Assembly: GCF_007115095.1 (NCBI RefSeq)
Contig: NZ_SULH01000002.1
Coordinates: 133,498-197,497 of the forward strand
Length of the DNA: 64,000 nucleotides
DNA from: Levilactobacillus enshiensis
GTDB taxonomy: Bacteria > Bacillota > Bacilli > Lactobacillales > Lactobacillaceae
Reading direction: 5' to 3'
The position numbers and the translations under genes were made by a program. Below the pieces are notes generated by a model. It was not told the origin of the DNA, searched no databases, and saw only the letters and a list, made by a program, of their open reading frames with translations. Positions 8,862-17,901 of the stretch are shown one piece after another. Within the stretch, counting starts at the first letter, position 1, and each line of letters opens with the position of its first letter.

Positions 8862-9607
8862 TAGTCCGCCACCTCCTGCGAGAAGTTCGTGATGATCAAG
8901 ACGGTAATGTTATCTAACCCGCCAGCGGCATTGGCCAAGTTGATCAGCAGGTCACACTTGGCCTGTGTCGTTTGGTCACTCGCCAACACCTCTTGAATCT
9001 GGTGATCATCGACCATATTGGTCAATCCATCCGTACAGAGTAACAGTTGATCACCCGCCACCAAGGGATAGGTATTGAGATCAAACCGTGCGTCATTAGA
9101 AATTCCCAACGAGCGGATGATCACGTTTTTTTGCGGGTGGTGGCGCGCGGCCTGCCGACTAATCTCACCGCGCTTGACCAACTCATTGACTAACGAATGG
9201 TCTTCTGTCAATTGCCGCAGTTGTTGATCACGGTACAGGTACGCCCGTGAATCGCCAATATTGGCGATAACGACCTCATCAGTGAAGTACAACGCCGCCA
9301 CTAAGGTCGTTCCCATTCCGTTCAAGTCCGCAAACTGGTTGGACTTATCAATGATCGATTGGTTTTCCGCGGTAATTTTGGTCGTCATCCATTTTCGAGC
9401 AGCACTCGCCGTCTTCAAACTGGTCTCCTCGAACTCATGGCCAAGATGGGACACCGCCATGGCACTGGCGACATCGCCTCCTTGATGACCACCGATACCA
9501 TCCGCAATGATGGCTAAATGTTGACCCACTTGGTTCGTAAAAACGTCCACGTAGTCCTCGTTATCATTGCGTTGCTTCCCAATCGATGTTCGGTATGCGA
9601 CTTTCAT
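8861..9607 (-). CDS. stp: PP2C-type Ser/Thr protein phosphatase Stp/PrpC
   Basis: 248 aa, typical of bacterial PPM/PP2C phosphatases. It carries the metal-binding motifs ADGIGGHQGGDVAS near residue 36, GMGTTLVAA, ANIGDSRAYL, LCTDGLTN and the final DNITVL. It removes phosphates placed by the adjacent PrkC kinase. It starts 12 bp after rsmB, and the overlapping stop/start with prkC shows they are made together. Confidence 0.97.
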   Translation of the reverse strand: MKVAYRTSIGKQRNDNEDYVDVFTNQVGQHLAIIADGIGGHQGGDVASAMAVSHLGHEFEETSLKTASAARKWMTTKITAENQSIIDKSNQFADLNGMGTTLVAALYFTDEVVIANIGDSRAYLYRDQQLRQLTEDHSLVNELVKRGEISRQAARHHPQKNVIIRSLGISNDARFDLNTYPLVAGDQLLLCTDGLTNMVDDHQIQEVLASDQTTQAKCDLLINLANAAGGLDNITVLIITNFSQEVAD

Positions 9608-9619
9608 AGCCTATTCCCC

Positions 9620-10963
9620 CTATTTTTTACGGCGGAAGGCACTCACGAAGAACCCATCTGAATCGAAATCATCTGGATAGATGTTCAACGTGTCCGTGCT
9701 CCGGTCACCCTTCACGTTTTGACTGGTCTCGACCCGCATGGATTCGAAATCAGGATGACTCGCTAGGAACTTAGCAACGACCTCACCATTTTCGGTGTCG
9801 AGAATCGTGCAGGTACTGTAGACCAAGATACCGTTAGGCTTTAACTTCTCACTAACCACATCCAAAATGCCTAACTGAACGCGTTGTAACTGTTGAATAT
9901 CTGCCGGTGTCTTTTCGTAACGAATTTCCGGCTTCCGGCGAATCAGTCCCAATCCTGAACAAGGTGCATCAACTAAAATACGGTCGAATTCCTTCTTCGG
10001 CAACTTATCGTTGATTTTTCGTGCGTCTAACGCCACGGCATCGACCCGGTCGGCAACGTGCATACGTTCCGCATTCTTTTCAATCAAGGTTACCTTCTTC
10101 GGGTGTAGATCCAAGGCCGTGACCTTCCCACCAGAATGGGCATCAAGTAACGCCGCAATCTGCGTGGTCTTTCCACCGGGCGCGGCACAGGCATCTAAGA
10201 CCTGGTCGCCAGGACGAACCTGCAAGGCCTCAACTGGTAACATGGCACTCTCATCTTGGATGGTCAGCTCACCGGTTTCAAAGACATTGCTTTGGTTGGC
10301 TGCCTTATCGTCCAAACGAAAGGCATTACCGGCAACCACACTGGGCGTCACCGTGTAGCCTTGATCTTCCAACGATTGCCGCACTTCTTCAGGCGTGGCC
10401 ATCGCCACGTTAACCCGCACGGATTGTGCAGCTGGCTGGTTGATCGTCTCTAAAATGCTGAGCGCCTTATCAGCACCGACCTGCTCTTGAACGGCCGTCA
10501 CGAGCCATTCGGGCACGGAATATTCTAGACTCAATCGTTTGATTGGATCCTTGATCTGACTAATATCAGGTAACCCTTGACGGTCAATAGCGTGTAAAAC
10601 ACCAGTGACGAAGCGCCGAATCCCTTCGTGGCCCCGGTCCTTAGCCAATTGGATGGCTTCGTTGAAGATGGCTCGCTTGGGAACTCGGTCCAAGTAAATC
10701 TCTTGGTACAGTGCCACCAATAGGGTCATCTTGACCCAAGGCAAGACTTTTTGGTTAGGCTTGATGAAGCCTTCCAAATAGTAGTCCAGCGTTAATTGAT
10801 GTTGAATCGTCCCGTAGACCAAATTGGTCACGAACCGCCGGTCAACATCGCTCAAGTTGTGGCTTTCTAAAGTTGTTTCCAATTGTAAGTTTGAGTAAGC
10901 CCCGTTAGCCACCCGCGTCAATGCTTCAACTGCTAAAGCCCGAGGAGTTGTATTTTTCGTCAT
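9620..10963 (-). CDS. rsmB: 16S rRNA (cytosine(967)-C(5))-methyltransferase RsmB
   Basis: 447 aa. The N-terminal NusB-like RNA-binding domain (about 1-140) is followed by a SAM-dependent methyltransferase domain with VLDACAAPGGKTTQ, the DAPCSGLG motif and the catalytic-cysteine motif YSTCT. It methylates C967 (E. coli numbering) of 16S rRNA. It starts in a TAATG overlap with fmt, the usual fmt-rsmB coupling. Confidence 0.97.
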   Translation of the reverse strand: MTKNTTPRALAVEALTRVANGAYSNLQLETTLESHNLSDVDRRFVTNLVYGTIQHQLTLDYYLEGFIKPNQKVLPWVKMTLLVALYQEIYLDRVPKRAIFNEAIQLAKDRGHEGIRRFVTGVLHAIDRQGLPDISQIKDPIKRLSLEYSVPEWLVTAVQEQVGADKALSILETINQPAAQSVRVNVAMATPEEVRQSLEDQGYTVTPSVVAGNAFRLDDKAANQSNVFETGELTIQDESAMLPVEALQVRPGDQVLDACAAPGGKTTQIAALLDAHSGGKVTALDLHPKKVTLIEKNAERMHVADRVDAVALDARKINDKLPKKEFDRILVDAPCSGLGLIRRKPEIRYEKTPADIQQLQRVQLGILDVVSEKLKPNGILVYSTCTILDTENGEVVAKFLASHPDFESMRVETSQNVKGDRSTDTLNIYPDDFDSDGFFVSAFRRKK

Positions 10964-11907
10964 TATTCAGCCACCTGTTCGCCAATTGTCAGTGCGTCGC
11001 TCGTCCCGTTCAAGAAGTCCGTAATACTTAGCTTGGGCTTCCCGGCCGGTTGAATCTCATCCAAACTGAGAACACCATGTTCGCCAGTTGCAATCGCCAA
11101 GTGGTGCTTGTCATGACTGACCAACGCCCCCGGCTTTAAATCGGTCGTTTCATCTAAGACCGTCACTTGCCACAACTTCGTCCGCACACCGTTCAAATAA
11201 ATATGGGCGATGGGTGCCGGGCGTAATGCCCGTACTTTACAGTCGATCAGATGTGCACTCAAATTCAAGTCGATTCGTTCTTCTTCGGACTTGATGGTTG
11301 GTGAAAAGGTTACTTGGTCCTCATCTTGAGGAACCGGCGTGATTTCACCAGCCAGCAACTTCGGCAACGTTGCTAGTAAGAGGTCTCGTCCGAGCACACT
11401 GAGCTTCTTGAACATGCTGCCAACATCATCTTGATCCGTAATTGGCAACGCCTGTTGTGCCAAAACATCCCCGGCATCCATCTTCTTTTCCATAAACATA
11501 ATGGAGACACCGGTCTCCTTGTCCCCATTCATGATGGCATAGTGCACGGGAGCCCCACCACGATATTTGGGTAGCAAGGAGGCATGCACGTTGACTGCCG
11601 CCACCTTAGCTGACTTTAACAACTTGGTTGGCAAGAATTGACCAAACGCTGCCGTGACGATTAAATCCGGTGCGAGTTCGATAGCCCGCGCCATTTCATC
11701 ACTGCCAGAGATTTTTTGCGGTTGGAGTACTTCGATTCCGTGTGCCACAGCCACCTGTTTCACCGGAGATGCCGTTAACACGTGTTTCCGGCCAACGCGA
11801 CGATCGGGTTGTGTCACAACGGCCAACACATCGTAACCCTTATCAATCAGGCTACTCAGGATGGGCGCTGAAAATTCGGGCGTTCCCATAAAGATTACTG
11901 AAGTCAT
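10963..11907 (-). CDS. fmt: Methionyl-tRNA formyltransferase
   Basis: 314 aa, normal length. It formylates initiator Met-tRNA using 10-formyl-THF. The N-terminal formyltransferase fold contains FMGTPEFS, the conserved HASLLPKYRGGAP catalytic block and the Asp in MDAGD; the C-terminal OB domain follows from about residue 205. It is translationally coupled to rsmB. FolD, encoded at 26270-27136, supplies its one-carbon substrate. The gap to priA is 158 bp. Confidence 0.98.
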   Translation of the reverse strand: MTSVIFMGTPEFSAPILSSLIDKGYDVLAVVTQPDRRVGRKHVLTASPVKQVAVAHGIEVLQPQKISGSDEMARAIELAPDLIVTAAFGQFLPTKLLKSAKVAAVNVHASLLPKYRGGAPVHYAIMNGDKETGVSIMFMEKKMDAGDVLAQQALPITDQDDVGSMFKKLSVLGRDLLLATLPKLLAGEITPVPQDEDQVTFSPTIKSEEERIDLNLSAHLIDCKVRALRPAPIAHIYLNGVRTKLWQVTVLDETTDLKPGALVSHDKHHLAIATGEHGVLSLDEIQPAGKPKLSITDFLNGTSDALTIGEQVAE

Positions 11908-12065
11908 TACTTACACCATACTTTCTTGACGATTACTTTTATTTTGATGATCATTTTTGATAATAAATTTAGTGGTGGCCACACCCGCTCAGTCGGCAAC
12001 GGTGAGTGCGTCACCCACACTACCAACTAAGCTATTTCCTTCAAGGGTAGCCACTGCCTGTCCGA
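11908..12065. other. priA-fmt intergenic with self-complementary segments
   Basis: A spacer between two cotranscribed-strand genes. It contains the palindrome GTGGCCAC at about 11974-11981 and a short GGTGAGTGCGTCACC stem-loop. There is no clear promoter or terminator run. It may be an mRNA-processing or attenuation structure, or simply a relic. Confidence 0.3.
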
Positions 12066-14480
12066 TTACATAAAGTTCATCGGCTCCGAGTCAATCGTGA
12101 CGGTTAGCCCATGCCGTGCTGGAATCTGGGCGGCTTGACGAATCTGTTCCAAAACTGGTTTTAACTTTGCTTCTTTTTTATATTTAATCACAACTTGATA
12201 ATAATACTTCCGCTTGACCCGCGCAATTGCCTTGGGCGTTGGCCCCAAGATAATGGCCTGATCGCTGAGACCTTGCTTGAGAGCCGCTACGATTTGATAC
12301 ATCGCTTTGGCCGCCGTGGCTTCATCTTCATGGCTGGCTGTGAGTTGAACCGCAAAATAATACGGTGGGTAACTTCCCTGGTGCCGCATGTGCATCTCGG
12401 TTACAAAGAAACGCTCATAGTCCTGCTGCTGGGCCAACTGAATGGCATAGTGGTCCGGGTTGAAGGTCTGAATGTACACTTCTCCTGGCTTAGATGCTCG
12501 CCCTGCGCGGCCACTGACCTGAGTCAATAGCTGAAAGGTACGCTCGCTAGCCCGGAAATCCGGCAGCCCTAACGCTGTATCCGCATTGAGGACCCCGACC
12601 AACGTGACGTTAGGGAAATCCAGCCCCTTTGCAATCATTTGCGTTCCCAGCAAGATATCGGCTTGGTGTTGCCCAAACTGCCGCAAGATCCGTTCGTGAG
12701 CCCCCTTCTTCCGGGTAGAATCCACATCCATTCGAAGAATCCGAGCCATCGGAAATTCCTTTTGCAAAGCTTCTTCGACCTTCTGCGTCCCGGTACCATA
12801 GTAACGAATCTTCCGACTATGGCAGTTCGGGCAAACGTGCGGAATGGCCTCTTCATGCCCGCAATAATGGCATTTCATCGTGTGCGTATCCATATGAAGG
12901 GTCAGTGAAATATCGCAGTTGGGGCACTTGAGAACGAACCCGCAATCCCGACACATCACAAACGACGAGTATCCCCGTCGATTCAACATCAGCACCATCT
13001 GTTCCTTGCGATCAAGTCGCGCTTGAATCGCCGTGAGCAACGGTTCGGAAAAGTCGCCCTCGCTGTGTTGCTTGAGCTCCTCACGCATGTCGACGATGTG
13101 AACCGCCGGTAATGGATGATCATTGACCCGCTTGGTTAAGACCAGCCGGGTGTATAACCCCTTGGCAGCCCGCGCACGGGTCTCTAAGGACGGCGTTGCA
13201 CTCCCCAACACGACCGGACAATCATTGTACCGACCACGCCACAGCGCAACGTCTCTGGCATGGTACCGTGGATTTTCATCCTGCTTATAACTCGTTTCGT
13301 GTTCCTCATCCATGATGATAATACCAAGATTCTTGACGGGGGCAAAGACCGCCGAACGGGCGCCGACAACCACAGTTGCTTCCCCGCGGTCGATACGGCG
13401 CCATTCATCGTACTGTTCCCCCTTGGACAGACCACTGTGAAGAACCGCCACCCGTTGGCCGAATCGGGCTTTAACCCGGTTGACCATTTGCGGTGTCAAC
13501 GCAATTTCGGGGACTAACATGAGTGCTGTCCGTCCCTGTTGGAGGGCAATCGCAATGCTCTGAAGATAGACTTCAGTTTTCCCGCTACCGGTAACCCCCT
13601 CGACCAGGAAGTTTTCCGCTTGATGGCCGTCAACCGCTGCACTGATGGCCGTAACCGCCGTTTGCTGTTCCGTATTCAGCTGCAGTGGTTGAGTCGGTTT
13701 AACCGGCTGTTGGAACGGGTCACGGTAGACCTCTAACGGCAACTTAGTTAGCCACCCCTTGTCAGCCGCCGTAGCAATGACCGCTGGGCTGACCTGTGCC
13801 GCCTTGACTACCGTACTTTGGGCAATCAAGGTGTCTGGTGCCATCGTCTGTAAGTAAGCCAGCAGGTCGGCCTGTTTTGGCGCCCGCTTCGCAACTACCG
13901 CTTGAATCTCTTGGAGTTTAGTCGGCGTTAGCGCTGGTTTGATACCCGTCGTTGTCTTGACGGCAGAACGGTCCTTCACCTGATAAATCATTTCGACCTT
14001 GCCAGCGCGCTGAAGTTTGAGCAGACCGGCCACTGTGGCATCGTCAAGTTTGTCCGTGAATTCACGTGGTGCACCATCCGGAAAATACGTTGCCATTTCA
14101 TTTGGCGTCAGCGTCTGTGTGGGTTGAACCCGCCGCTCCGTTTGTGTCTTCAGTTGATTCGGTAACATGGTTTGGATACAAGTGATTCGAAAGGCATATG
14201 TCGTCTCCGCCAACCAATCCGCTAGCGACCGCAGCTCGTCATTTAACACGGGAGCGAGATCCAAAACGGCTTGAATCGGCTTTAACTTGCCATCGAAACT
14301 AGTGACGTCGGTTAAACCGACTACCACGCCGGAAACGACTCGGTGGCCGCGACCAAACGGCACAATGACCCGCATCCCCACCTGAACCTGATGTTCCAGC
14401 TCGCTTGGGATGGCGTAAGAATAGGGGTCGTTCGTTTGCATTGTCGGCACGTCCACTAAAATTTGACCAATCTGGGCCAT
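12066..14480 (-). CDS. priA: Primosomal replication restart helicase PriA
   Basis: 804 aa. N-terminal 3'-DNA-binding domain, then a superfamily 2 helicase with GVTGSGKTEVYLQ, the DEEH box and GSATPS, and an inserted zinc-binding module with four CxxC pairs (CRDCGFVLKCPNCD, then CHYCGHE and CPNCHS). PriA reloads the replisome at repaired forks. I chose the ATG at 14480 over the GTG at 14489 because GAGG sits 8 bases before the ATG and overlaps the GTG. It follows coaBC by 15 bp. Confidence 0.97.
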   Translation of the reverse strand: MAQIGQILVDVPTMQTNDPYSYAIPSELEHQVQVGMRVIVPFGRGHRVVSGVVVGLTDVTSFDGKLKPIQAVLDLAPVLNDELRSLADWLAETTYAFRITCIQTMLPNQLKTQTERRVQPTQTLTPNEMATYFPDGAPREFTDKLDDATVAGLLKLQRAGKVEMIYQVKDRSAVKTTTGIKPALTPTKLQEIQAVVAKRAPKQADLLAYLQTMAPDTLIAQSTVVKAAQVSPAVIATAADKGWLTKLPLEVYRDPFQQPVKPTQPLQLNTEQQTAVTAISAAVDGHQAENFLVEGVTGSGKTEVYLQSIAIALQQGRTALMLVPEIALTPQMVNRVKARFGQRVAVLHSGLSKGEQYDEWRRIDRGEATVVVGARSAVFAPVKNLGIIIMDEEHETSYKQDENPRYHARDVALWRGRYNDCPVVLGSATPSLETRARAAKGLYTRLVLTKRVNDHPLPAVHIVDMREELKQHSEGDFSEPLLTAIQARLDRKEQMVLMLNRRGYSSFVMCRDCGFVLKCPNCDISLTLHMDTHTMKCHYCGHEEAIPHVCPNCHSRKIRYYGTGTQKVEEALQKEFPMARILRMDVDSTRKKGAHERILRQFGQHQADILLGTQMIAKGLDFPNVTLVGVLNADTALGLPDFRASERTFQLLTQVSGRAGRASKPGEVYIQTFNPDHYAIQLAQQQDYERFFVTEMHMRHQGSYPPYYFAVQLTASHEDEATAAKAMYQIVAALKQGLSDQAIILGPTPKAIARVKRKYYYQVVIKYKKEAKLKPVLEQIRQAAQIPARHGLTVTIDSEPMNFM

Positions 14481-14495
14481 TGTACTCACCTCACT

Positions 14496-15701
14496 TTATT
14501 TGAATAATTGGGCAATTCGGTTGACCAACGCTTGTGCTATCACCCTTTTGCTGGTCTTCGGTGTCTGATCCGTGACGCCATCGGGCAAAATGAAGGTCAC
14601 CTGATTCTCATCACTGTTAAAGCCAATGTCCGCCCGCGACACATCGTTGGCAACCAGCATGTCCAGGTGCTTGGTTTGGAGCTTCTTTTCCCCATTTACC
14701 AACACATCCTGCGTCTCAGCGGCAAACCCGACCGTCACTTGGTCGCTCCGCTTGATCTTAGCAACTTCTTTGAGAATATCTGGTGTCTTTTTTAATTTCA
14801 AAATGAACTCATCGTTGGCCGGCGTCTTCTTGATCTTCTGGTCAGCCACCGCTACGGGTTGGAAGTCCGCAACGGCCGCAGCCATTACCAACGCATCGTT
14901 AGTTGGAAATCGATCCAAGACGGCCTGAGCGAGGTCCGCGGTGCTCTGAATTGGCACAACGGTAACCCCGGCTGGCGCGGTCAGCTTGGTCGGTGCTGTA
15001 ATCAACGTAACCGTGGCACCAGCCTGTTGGGCAGCCGCTGCAACGGCATACCCCATTTTACCGGAGGAATCGTTGGTCAAAAAACGGACGGGATCGAGTC
15101 GTTCCCGCGTCCCGCCGGCCGTGACCAACACACGTTTACCAGCTAAGAACTGCTCCCCAAACAGGGGTAATTGTGCCAATTGACGAACGATTTCTGCTGG
15201 CTCAAGGAAACGGCCCTGTCCGGAATAGCCTTCCGCTAAGGGCCCGGTCGCTGGCAACAACACATGCACACCATCGGCCGTCAACTGACGCCGATTCCGT
15301 TGCGTCGCCGCCGCCTGCCACATGTGCGTGTTCATGGCCGGCACCACTACCTTGGGCGCAGCCGTGGCCAACCAAGTCGCACTGGCAACATCATCGGCTA
15401 GGCCATTCGCAAATTGAGCCATCAAGTTGGCCGATGCCGGGGCAGCTATCGCCAGATCCGTCCAGTCGGCCAATTCAATGTGACCGATTTGACCATCCGC
15501 CTGCCACCAGCCTTCATCAGTCAAAACGGGTTGTTTCGTTAGGGCCGCAAACGTCGCCGCCGTTACAAACTTTGCCGCACTCGCCGTCAATACCACGCGG
15601 ACAGTTGCCCCCGCACGCTGCAACTCACGAGCCAGAGTCGCTGCCTTATAGCTCGCAACGCTACCGCTGACTGTTAACGTAATGTGTTTTTCTTCGAACA
15701 T
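14496..15701 (-). CDS. coaBC: Bifunctional phosphopantothenoylcysteine decarboxylase / phosphopantothenate-cysteine ligase
   Basis: 401 aa. The N-terminal flavoprotein CoaC domain (about 1-180) has the SVASYKA start, the SANLMAQFANGLADD block and PAMNTHMW; the C-terminal CoaB ligase begins at VTAGGTRERLDPVRFLTN. Together they convert phosphopantothenate to phosphopantetheine for coenzyme A. The ATG at 15701 lies 6 bases after GGAGG; the in-frame TTG at 15707 abuts that site and is rejected. An attenuator-like hairpin separates it from rpoZ. Confidence 0.96.
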   Translation of the reverse strand: MFEEKHITLTVSGSVASYKAATLARELQRAGATVRVVLTASAAKFVTAATFAALTKQPVLTDEGWWQADGQIGHIELADWTDLAIAAPASANLMAQFANGLADDVASATWLATAAPKVVVPAMNTHMWQAAATQRNRRQLTADGVHVLLPATGPLAEGYSGQGRFLEPAEIVRQLAQLPLFGEQFLAGKRVLVTAGGTRERLDPVRFLTNDSSGKMGYAVAAAAQQAGATVTLITAPTKLTAPAGVTVVPIQSTADLAQAVLDRFPTNDALVMAAAVADFQPVAVADQKIKKTPANDEFILKLKKTPDILKEVAKIKRSDQVTVGFAAETQDVLVNGEKKLQTKHLDMLVANDVSRADIGFNSDENQVTFILPDGVTDQTPKTSKRVIAQALVNRIAQLFK

Positions 15702-15723
15702 AGCCAACCTCCATTTGCCATGA

Positions 15724-15760
15724 TAAAAAAAGCCAGATTACCCAACGGCAACCTGGTCTT
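15724..15760 (-). terminator. Intrinsic terminator/attenuator between rpoZ and coaBC
   Basis: On the minus strand ACCAGGTTGCC pairs imperfectly with GGGTAATCTGGC and is followed by seven T. It probably reduces readthrough from gmk-rpoZ into coaBC-priA. Confidence 0.75.
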
Positions 15761-15777
15761 AAAACTAACGCTAGAAC

Positions 15778-15993
15778 TTAAGCGTTGAGATCCTTTTCGT
15801 CCGGATCGATCATTAATGCGCCGGCCGCAATTTCTTCAAGAGCCCGGCCAATGGTCTTGGGGGACTTGTAGTCGGTCAAAAGTGGCTTAGCACCGGCATC
15901 CAACTCGTGGGCCCGCTTGCTAGCTAACATGATCAATGAGTACCGAGAATCAACTTGTGCTAATAAATCATCAACTGAGGGATAAAGTAGCAT
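15778..15993 (-). CDS. rpoZ: DNA-directed RNA polymerase omega subunit
   Basis: 71 aa, normal for Firmicutes omega. It has the conserved N-terminal core [20 protein letters not shown] and KRAHEL, then ALEEIAAG. Omega binds beta-prime and assists RNA polymerase assembly and stability. It starts 3 bp after the gmk stop, the conserved gmk-rpoZ arrangement. Confidence 0.96.
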   Translation of the reverse strand: MLLYPSVDDLLAQVDSRYSLIMLASKRAHELDAGAKPLLTDYKSPKTIGRALEEIAAGALMIDPDEKDLNA

Positions 15994-15996
15994 TTT

Positions 15997-16611
15997 TTAT
16001 TCGTCTCCAATCATTTGTTCGTAATCCGGCATGACCCGGGTCACACGTAACCGTTCACTGCGAATAATCATTTGAATCCGGTCGACTGCTTTGCTAACTT
16101 CATCGTTAACAACGGCGTAGTCATAATTCCGCATCATCCGAATTTCACCAACGGCCTTCTTGATGCGTTTGTTAATGACGTCCATGGCGTCCGTTCCCCG
16201 ACCAATCAAGCGGTGTTTAAGTTCCATCAGATCTGGTGGCGTCAAGAAAACGAAGACGGCATCGGGACAATTTGCCCGCACCTGCATCGCACCGTTCACT
16301 TCAATCTCCAAGAAAACATCCTTGCCTTGATCAAGGGTCTCATTTACATATTTTAACGGGGTTCCATAGTAGTTGTCAACATACTTGGCGTACTCCAGCA
16401 TTTCTCCGTTACGAATATTTTCCTCAAACTCTTCCTTGGACACGAAGTAATAGTCAACACCGTTCACTTCGCCTTCCCGTGGTTGCCGGGTCGTCATGGA
16501 AATGGAATAGGAAAAGTCGGTCGCACCGGTCTCAAACAGCGCTTTACGCACCGTTCCCTTACCAACGCCGGAAGGACCTGAAAGTACAATGAGCATTCCA
16601 CGTTTAGCCAT
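15997..16611 (-). CDS. gmk: Guanylate kinase
   Basis: 204 aa P-loop kinase that phosphorylates GMP/dGMP to GDP/dGDP. It has [10 protein letters not shown] at residues 10-19, the GMP-binding [19 protein letters not shown] block and the lid-region residues [13 protein letters not shown]. It is the first gene of the gmk-rpoZ-coaBC-priA-fmt run. The remA/yicC genes that often precede gmk in Firmicutes are absent here. Confidence 0.97.
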   Translation of the reverse strand: MAKRGMLIVLSGPSGVGKGTVRKALFETGATDFSYSISMTTRQPREGEVNGVDYYFVSKEEFEENIRNGEMLEYAKYVDNYYGTPLKYVNETLDQGKDVFLEIEVNGAMQVRANCPDAVFVFLTPPDLMELKHRLIGRGTDAMDVINKRIKKAVGEIRMMRNYDYAVVNDEVSKAVDRIQMIIRSERLRVTRVMPDYEQMIGDE

Positions 16612-16653
16612 CGTTTAAAAATCCCTTCATCAAAAAAATTTAATTATGATACC

Positions 16654-16683
16654 GTAGTCATCGCGTCAGCGACTTGTGACTAC
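16654..16683. repeat. Inverted repeat in the gmk upstream region
   Basis: GTAGTCA (16654-16660) and TGACTAC (16677-16683) flank a 16-bp centre, in the gmk 5' region. A minus-strand TTGACT (rc at 16696-16701) lies just upstream but lacks a convincing -10. It could be a leader hairpin or operator. Confidence 0.4.
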
Positions 16684-16832
16684 CGTACCGTTTAAAGTCA
16701 AGATTGCTTGGCCTGAGTTATAATCTATAGGTTACTATATTACCACTATTTAAGGATAAATACTGCATCTGTGGCCCATTTCTCAAAAAAAGTCGTCGCT
16801 AACAAAAAAATTTAGATTCAGAACAAAAAAGC

Positions 16833-16861
16833 TTGCAATCTCAAACACGTGTTCGTATAAT
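16833..16861 (+). promoter_or_regulatory. Sigma-A promoter overlapped by a LexA-box-like operator
   Basis: TTGCAA (16833-16838), 17-bp spacer, TATAAT (16856-16861). The spacer end, 16842-16855, reads CAAACACGTGTTCG, which matches the B. subtilis-type LexA (DinR) box CGAACRNRYGTTCG at 13 of 14 positions. It sits directly against the -10, where LexA would block polymerase. This suggests SOS control of the downstream gene. Confidence 0.7.
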
Positions 16862-16893
16862 AAAAATACAAACAAACGTTCGAGGTGATCAGC

Positions 16894-17220
16894 ATGCAAA
16901 ATGTAACTGTAAAACGGTCTGCCCTGTCTGATCGGGTGGCTACCGCTTACCGGGATCTGTTCAGTGACCTACCCGTCATTAACGGTCAAGTTGTCTATCC
17001 ACAAATGCCCAAGTTTCAATTAGACTACTTTGTTCAGCAAACATTGGACCGGCATTATTTAGTTCAGCTTCAATTTAAAGCCCCCGCTGGCAGTGCACCG
17101 ATGACCGTTGTTGGCCATCTCAAACAAGATACCGCTGGTCACCTCATTTTAAAGCAGAGCCATACTTTGGCTACCATTGTGATTCCAGAACTGTTACGTT
17201 CCATTCAACGGGCCAAATAA
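16894..17220 (+). CDS. Small protein of unknown function behind a LexA-like operator
   Basis: 108 aa from the ATG at 16894 (GAGG 8 bases upstream; the GTG at 16885 overlaps that site). I do not recognise the family. It is soluble, has no signal peptide or membrane segment, starts MQNVTVKRSALSDRVATAYR, and has a compact alpha/beta look with a central strand-rich part (HYLVQLQFKAPAG, MTVVGHLKQD) and a C-terminal helix ending RSIQRAK. It is one of few plus-strand genes here and is monocistronic, with its own strong promoter. If the operator is real, it would be made after DNA damage. Confidence 0.8.
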   Translation: MQNVTVKRSALSDRVATAYRDLFSDLPVINGQVVYPQMPKFQLDYFVQQTLDRHYLVQLQFKAPAGSAPMTVVGHLKQDTAGHLILKQSHTLATIVIPELLRSIQRAK

Positions 17221-17229
17221 GTAATCGCC

Positions 17230-17286
17230 AAAAGGACACCGCGTCAGCGTCACCATTGCTAGTGACTGCTGATACCGTGTCCTTTG
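17230..17286. terminator. Long hairpin between convergent genes
   Basis: AAAGGACAC at 17230 pairs with GTGTCCTTT at 17277-17285, with an inner GTCAGC/GCTGA pairing. It lies between the plus-strand unknown gene and the minus-strand secreted protein and probably terminates both transcripts. Confidence 0.7.
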
Positions 17287-17300
17287 TTGGTTCAATTAGC

Positions 17301-17771
17301 CTATTTCGTCTCGCCCGACAACACTGCCGCAGCGTTCTTAATGTGATGAAAATAAAGCGGATACCCATTAACGTCCTTACCATTGTGGTACTGCTTAACC
17401 GTTAAGATACCACTCTTGGCCTTAATCAAAAATTTGCCATTTTTGGCCTTAACTGTATAATAGCCATTTGCATTTGGCTGCTTGCTCCAGGTACACGTCC
17501 CCTGCTTGACCCGACGACTAACCTGATACGACTGCTGATCAATCGGATGCCACTTTTTACTAGCGTAATACCCACCGCCAAAAACAAATGTTGACTTGGT
17601 AATCTTAACCCGATATTTCAAATCCTGTTCCTGAAACCAACTTCCTCGTACAGCGGTCGGCGTTGGTCGAACAGTGGCAACTGCCTGACCAGTAGCTGGT
17701 TGCATCGTCATAAAACCAGCAACGACACCTAATGAGATCACGGCCAACCCCAAACCTAGTCCGCGTTTCAT
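17301..17771 (-). CDS. Small secreted protein of unknown function
   Basis: 156 aa. The N-terminus is a clear signal peptide (MKRGLGLGLAVISLGVVAGF then a small-residue region ending near TGQA). The mature part is about 125 residues, lysine/tyrosine rich and apparently all beta, starting with the TPTAVRGSWFQ pattern that I associate with uncharacterised lactobacillus exoproteins. There is one cysteine and no anchor motif, so it is likely released. GGGGG lies 7 bases before the ATG. It lies next to the LPQTNE adhesin in an accessory patch between gmk and recN. No function assigned. Confidence 0.82.
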   Translation of the reverse strand: MKRGLGLGLAVISLGVVAGFMTMQPATGQAVATVRPTPTAVRGSWFQEQDLKYRVKITKSTFVFGGGYYASKKWHPIDQQSYQVSRRVKQGTCTWSKQPNANGYYTVKAKNGKFLIKAKSGILTVKQYHNGKDVNGYPLYFHHIKNAAAVLSGETK

Positions 17772-17833
17772 AATAAAGCCCCCAAGTTTTTATTTTCACA
17801 AATCAATTATACAATGATTTGTTAACAGCGACC

Positions 17834-17881
17834 AACAAAAAGACTACCTCTACTGGAATAATTTCCAGTTGGAAGTAGCCC
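17834..17881 (-). terminator. Intrinsic terminator of the adhesin gene
   Basis: On the minus strand GGCTACTTCCAACTGGAA pairs with the following TTCCAGTAGAGGTAGTC and is followed by TTTTTG. Confidence 0.8.
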
Positions 17882-17901
17882 GTTTATCACTTTAATCTTA
17901 A

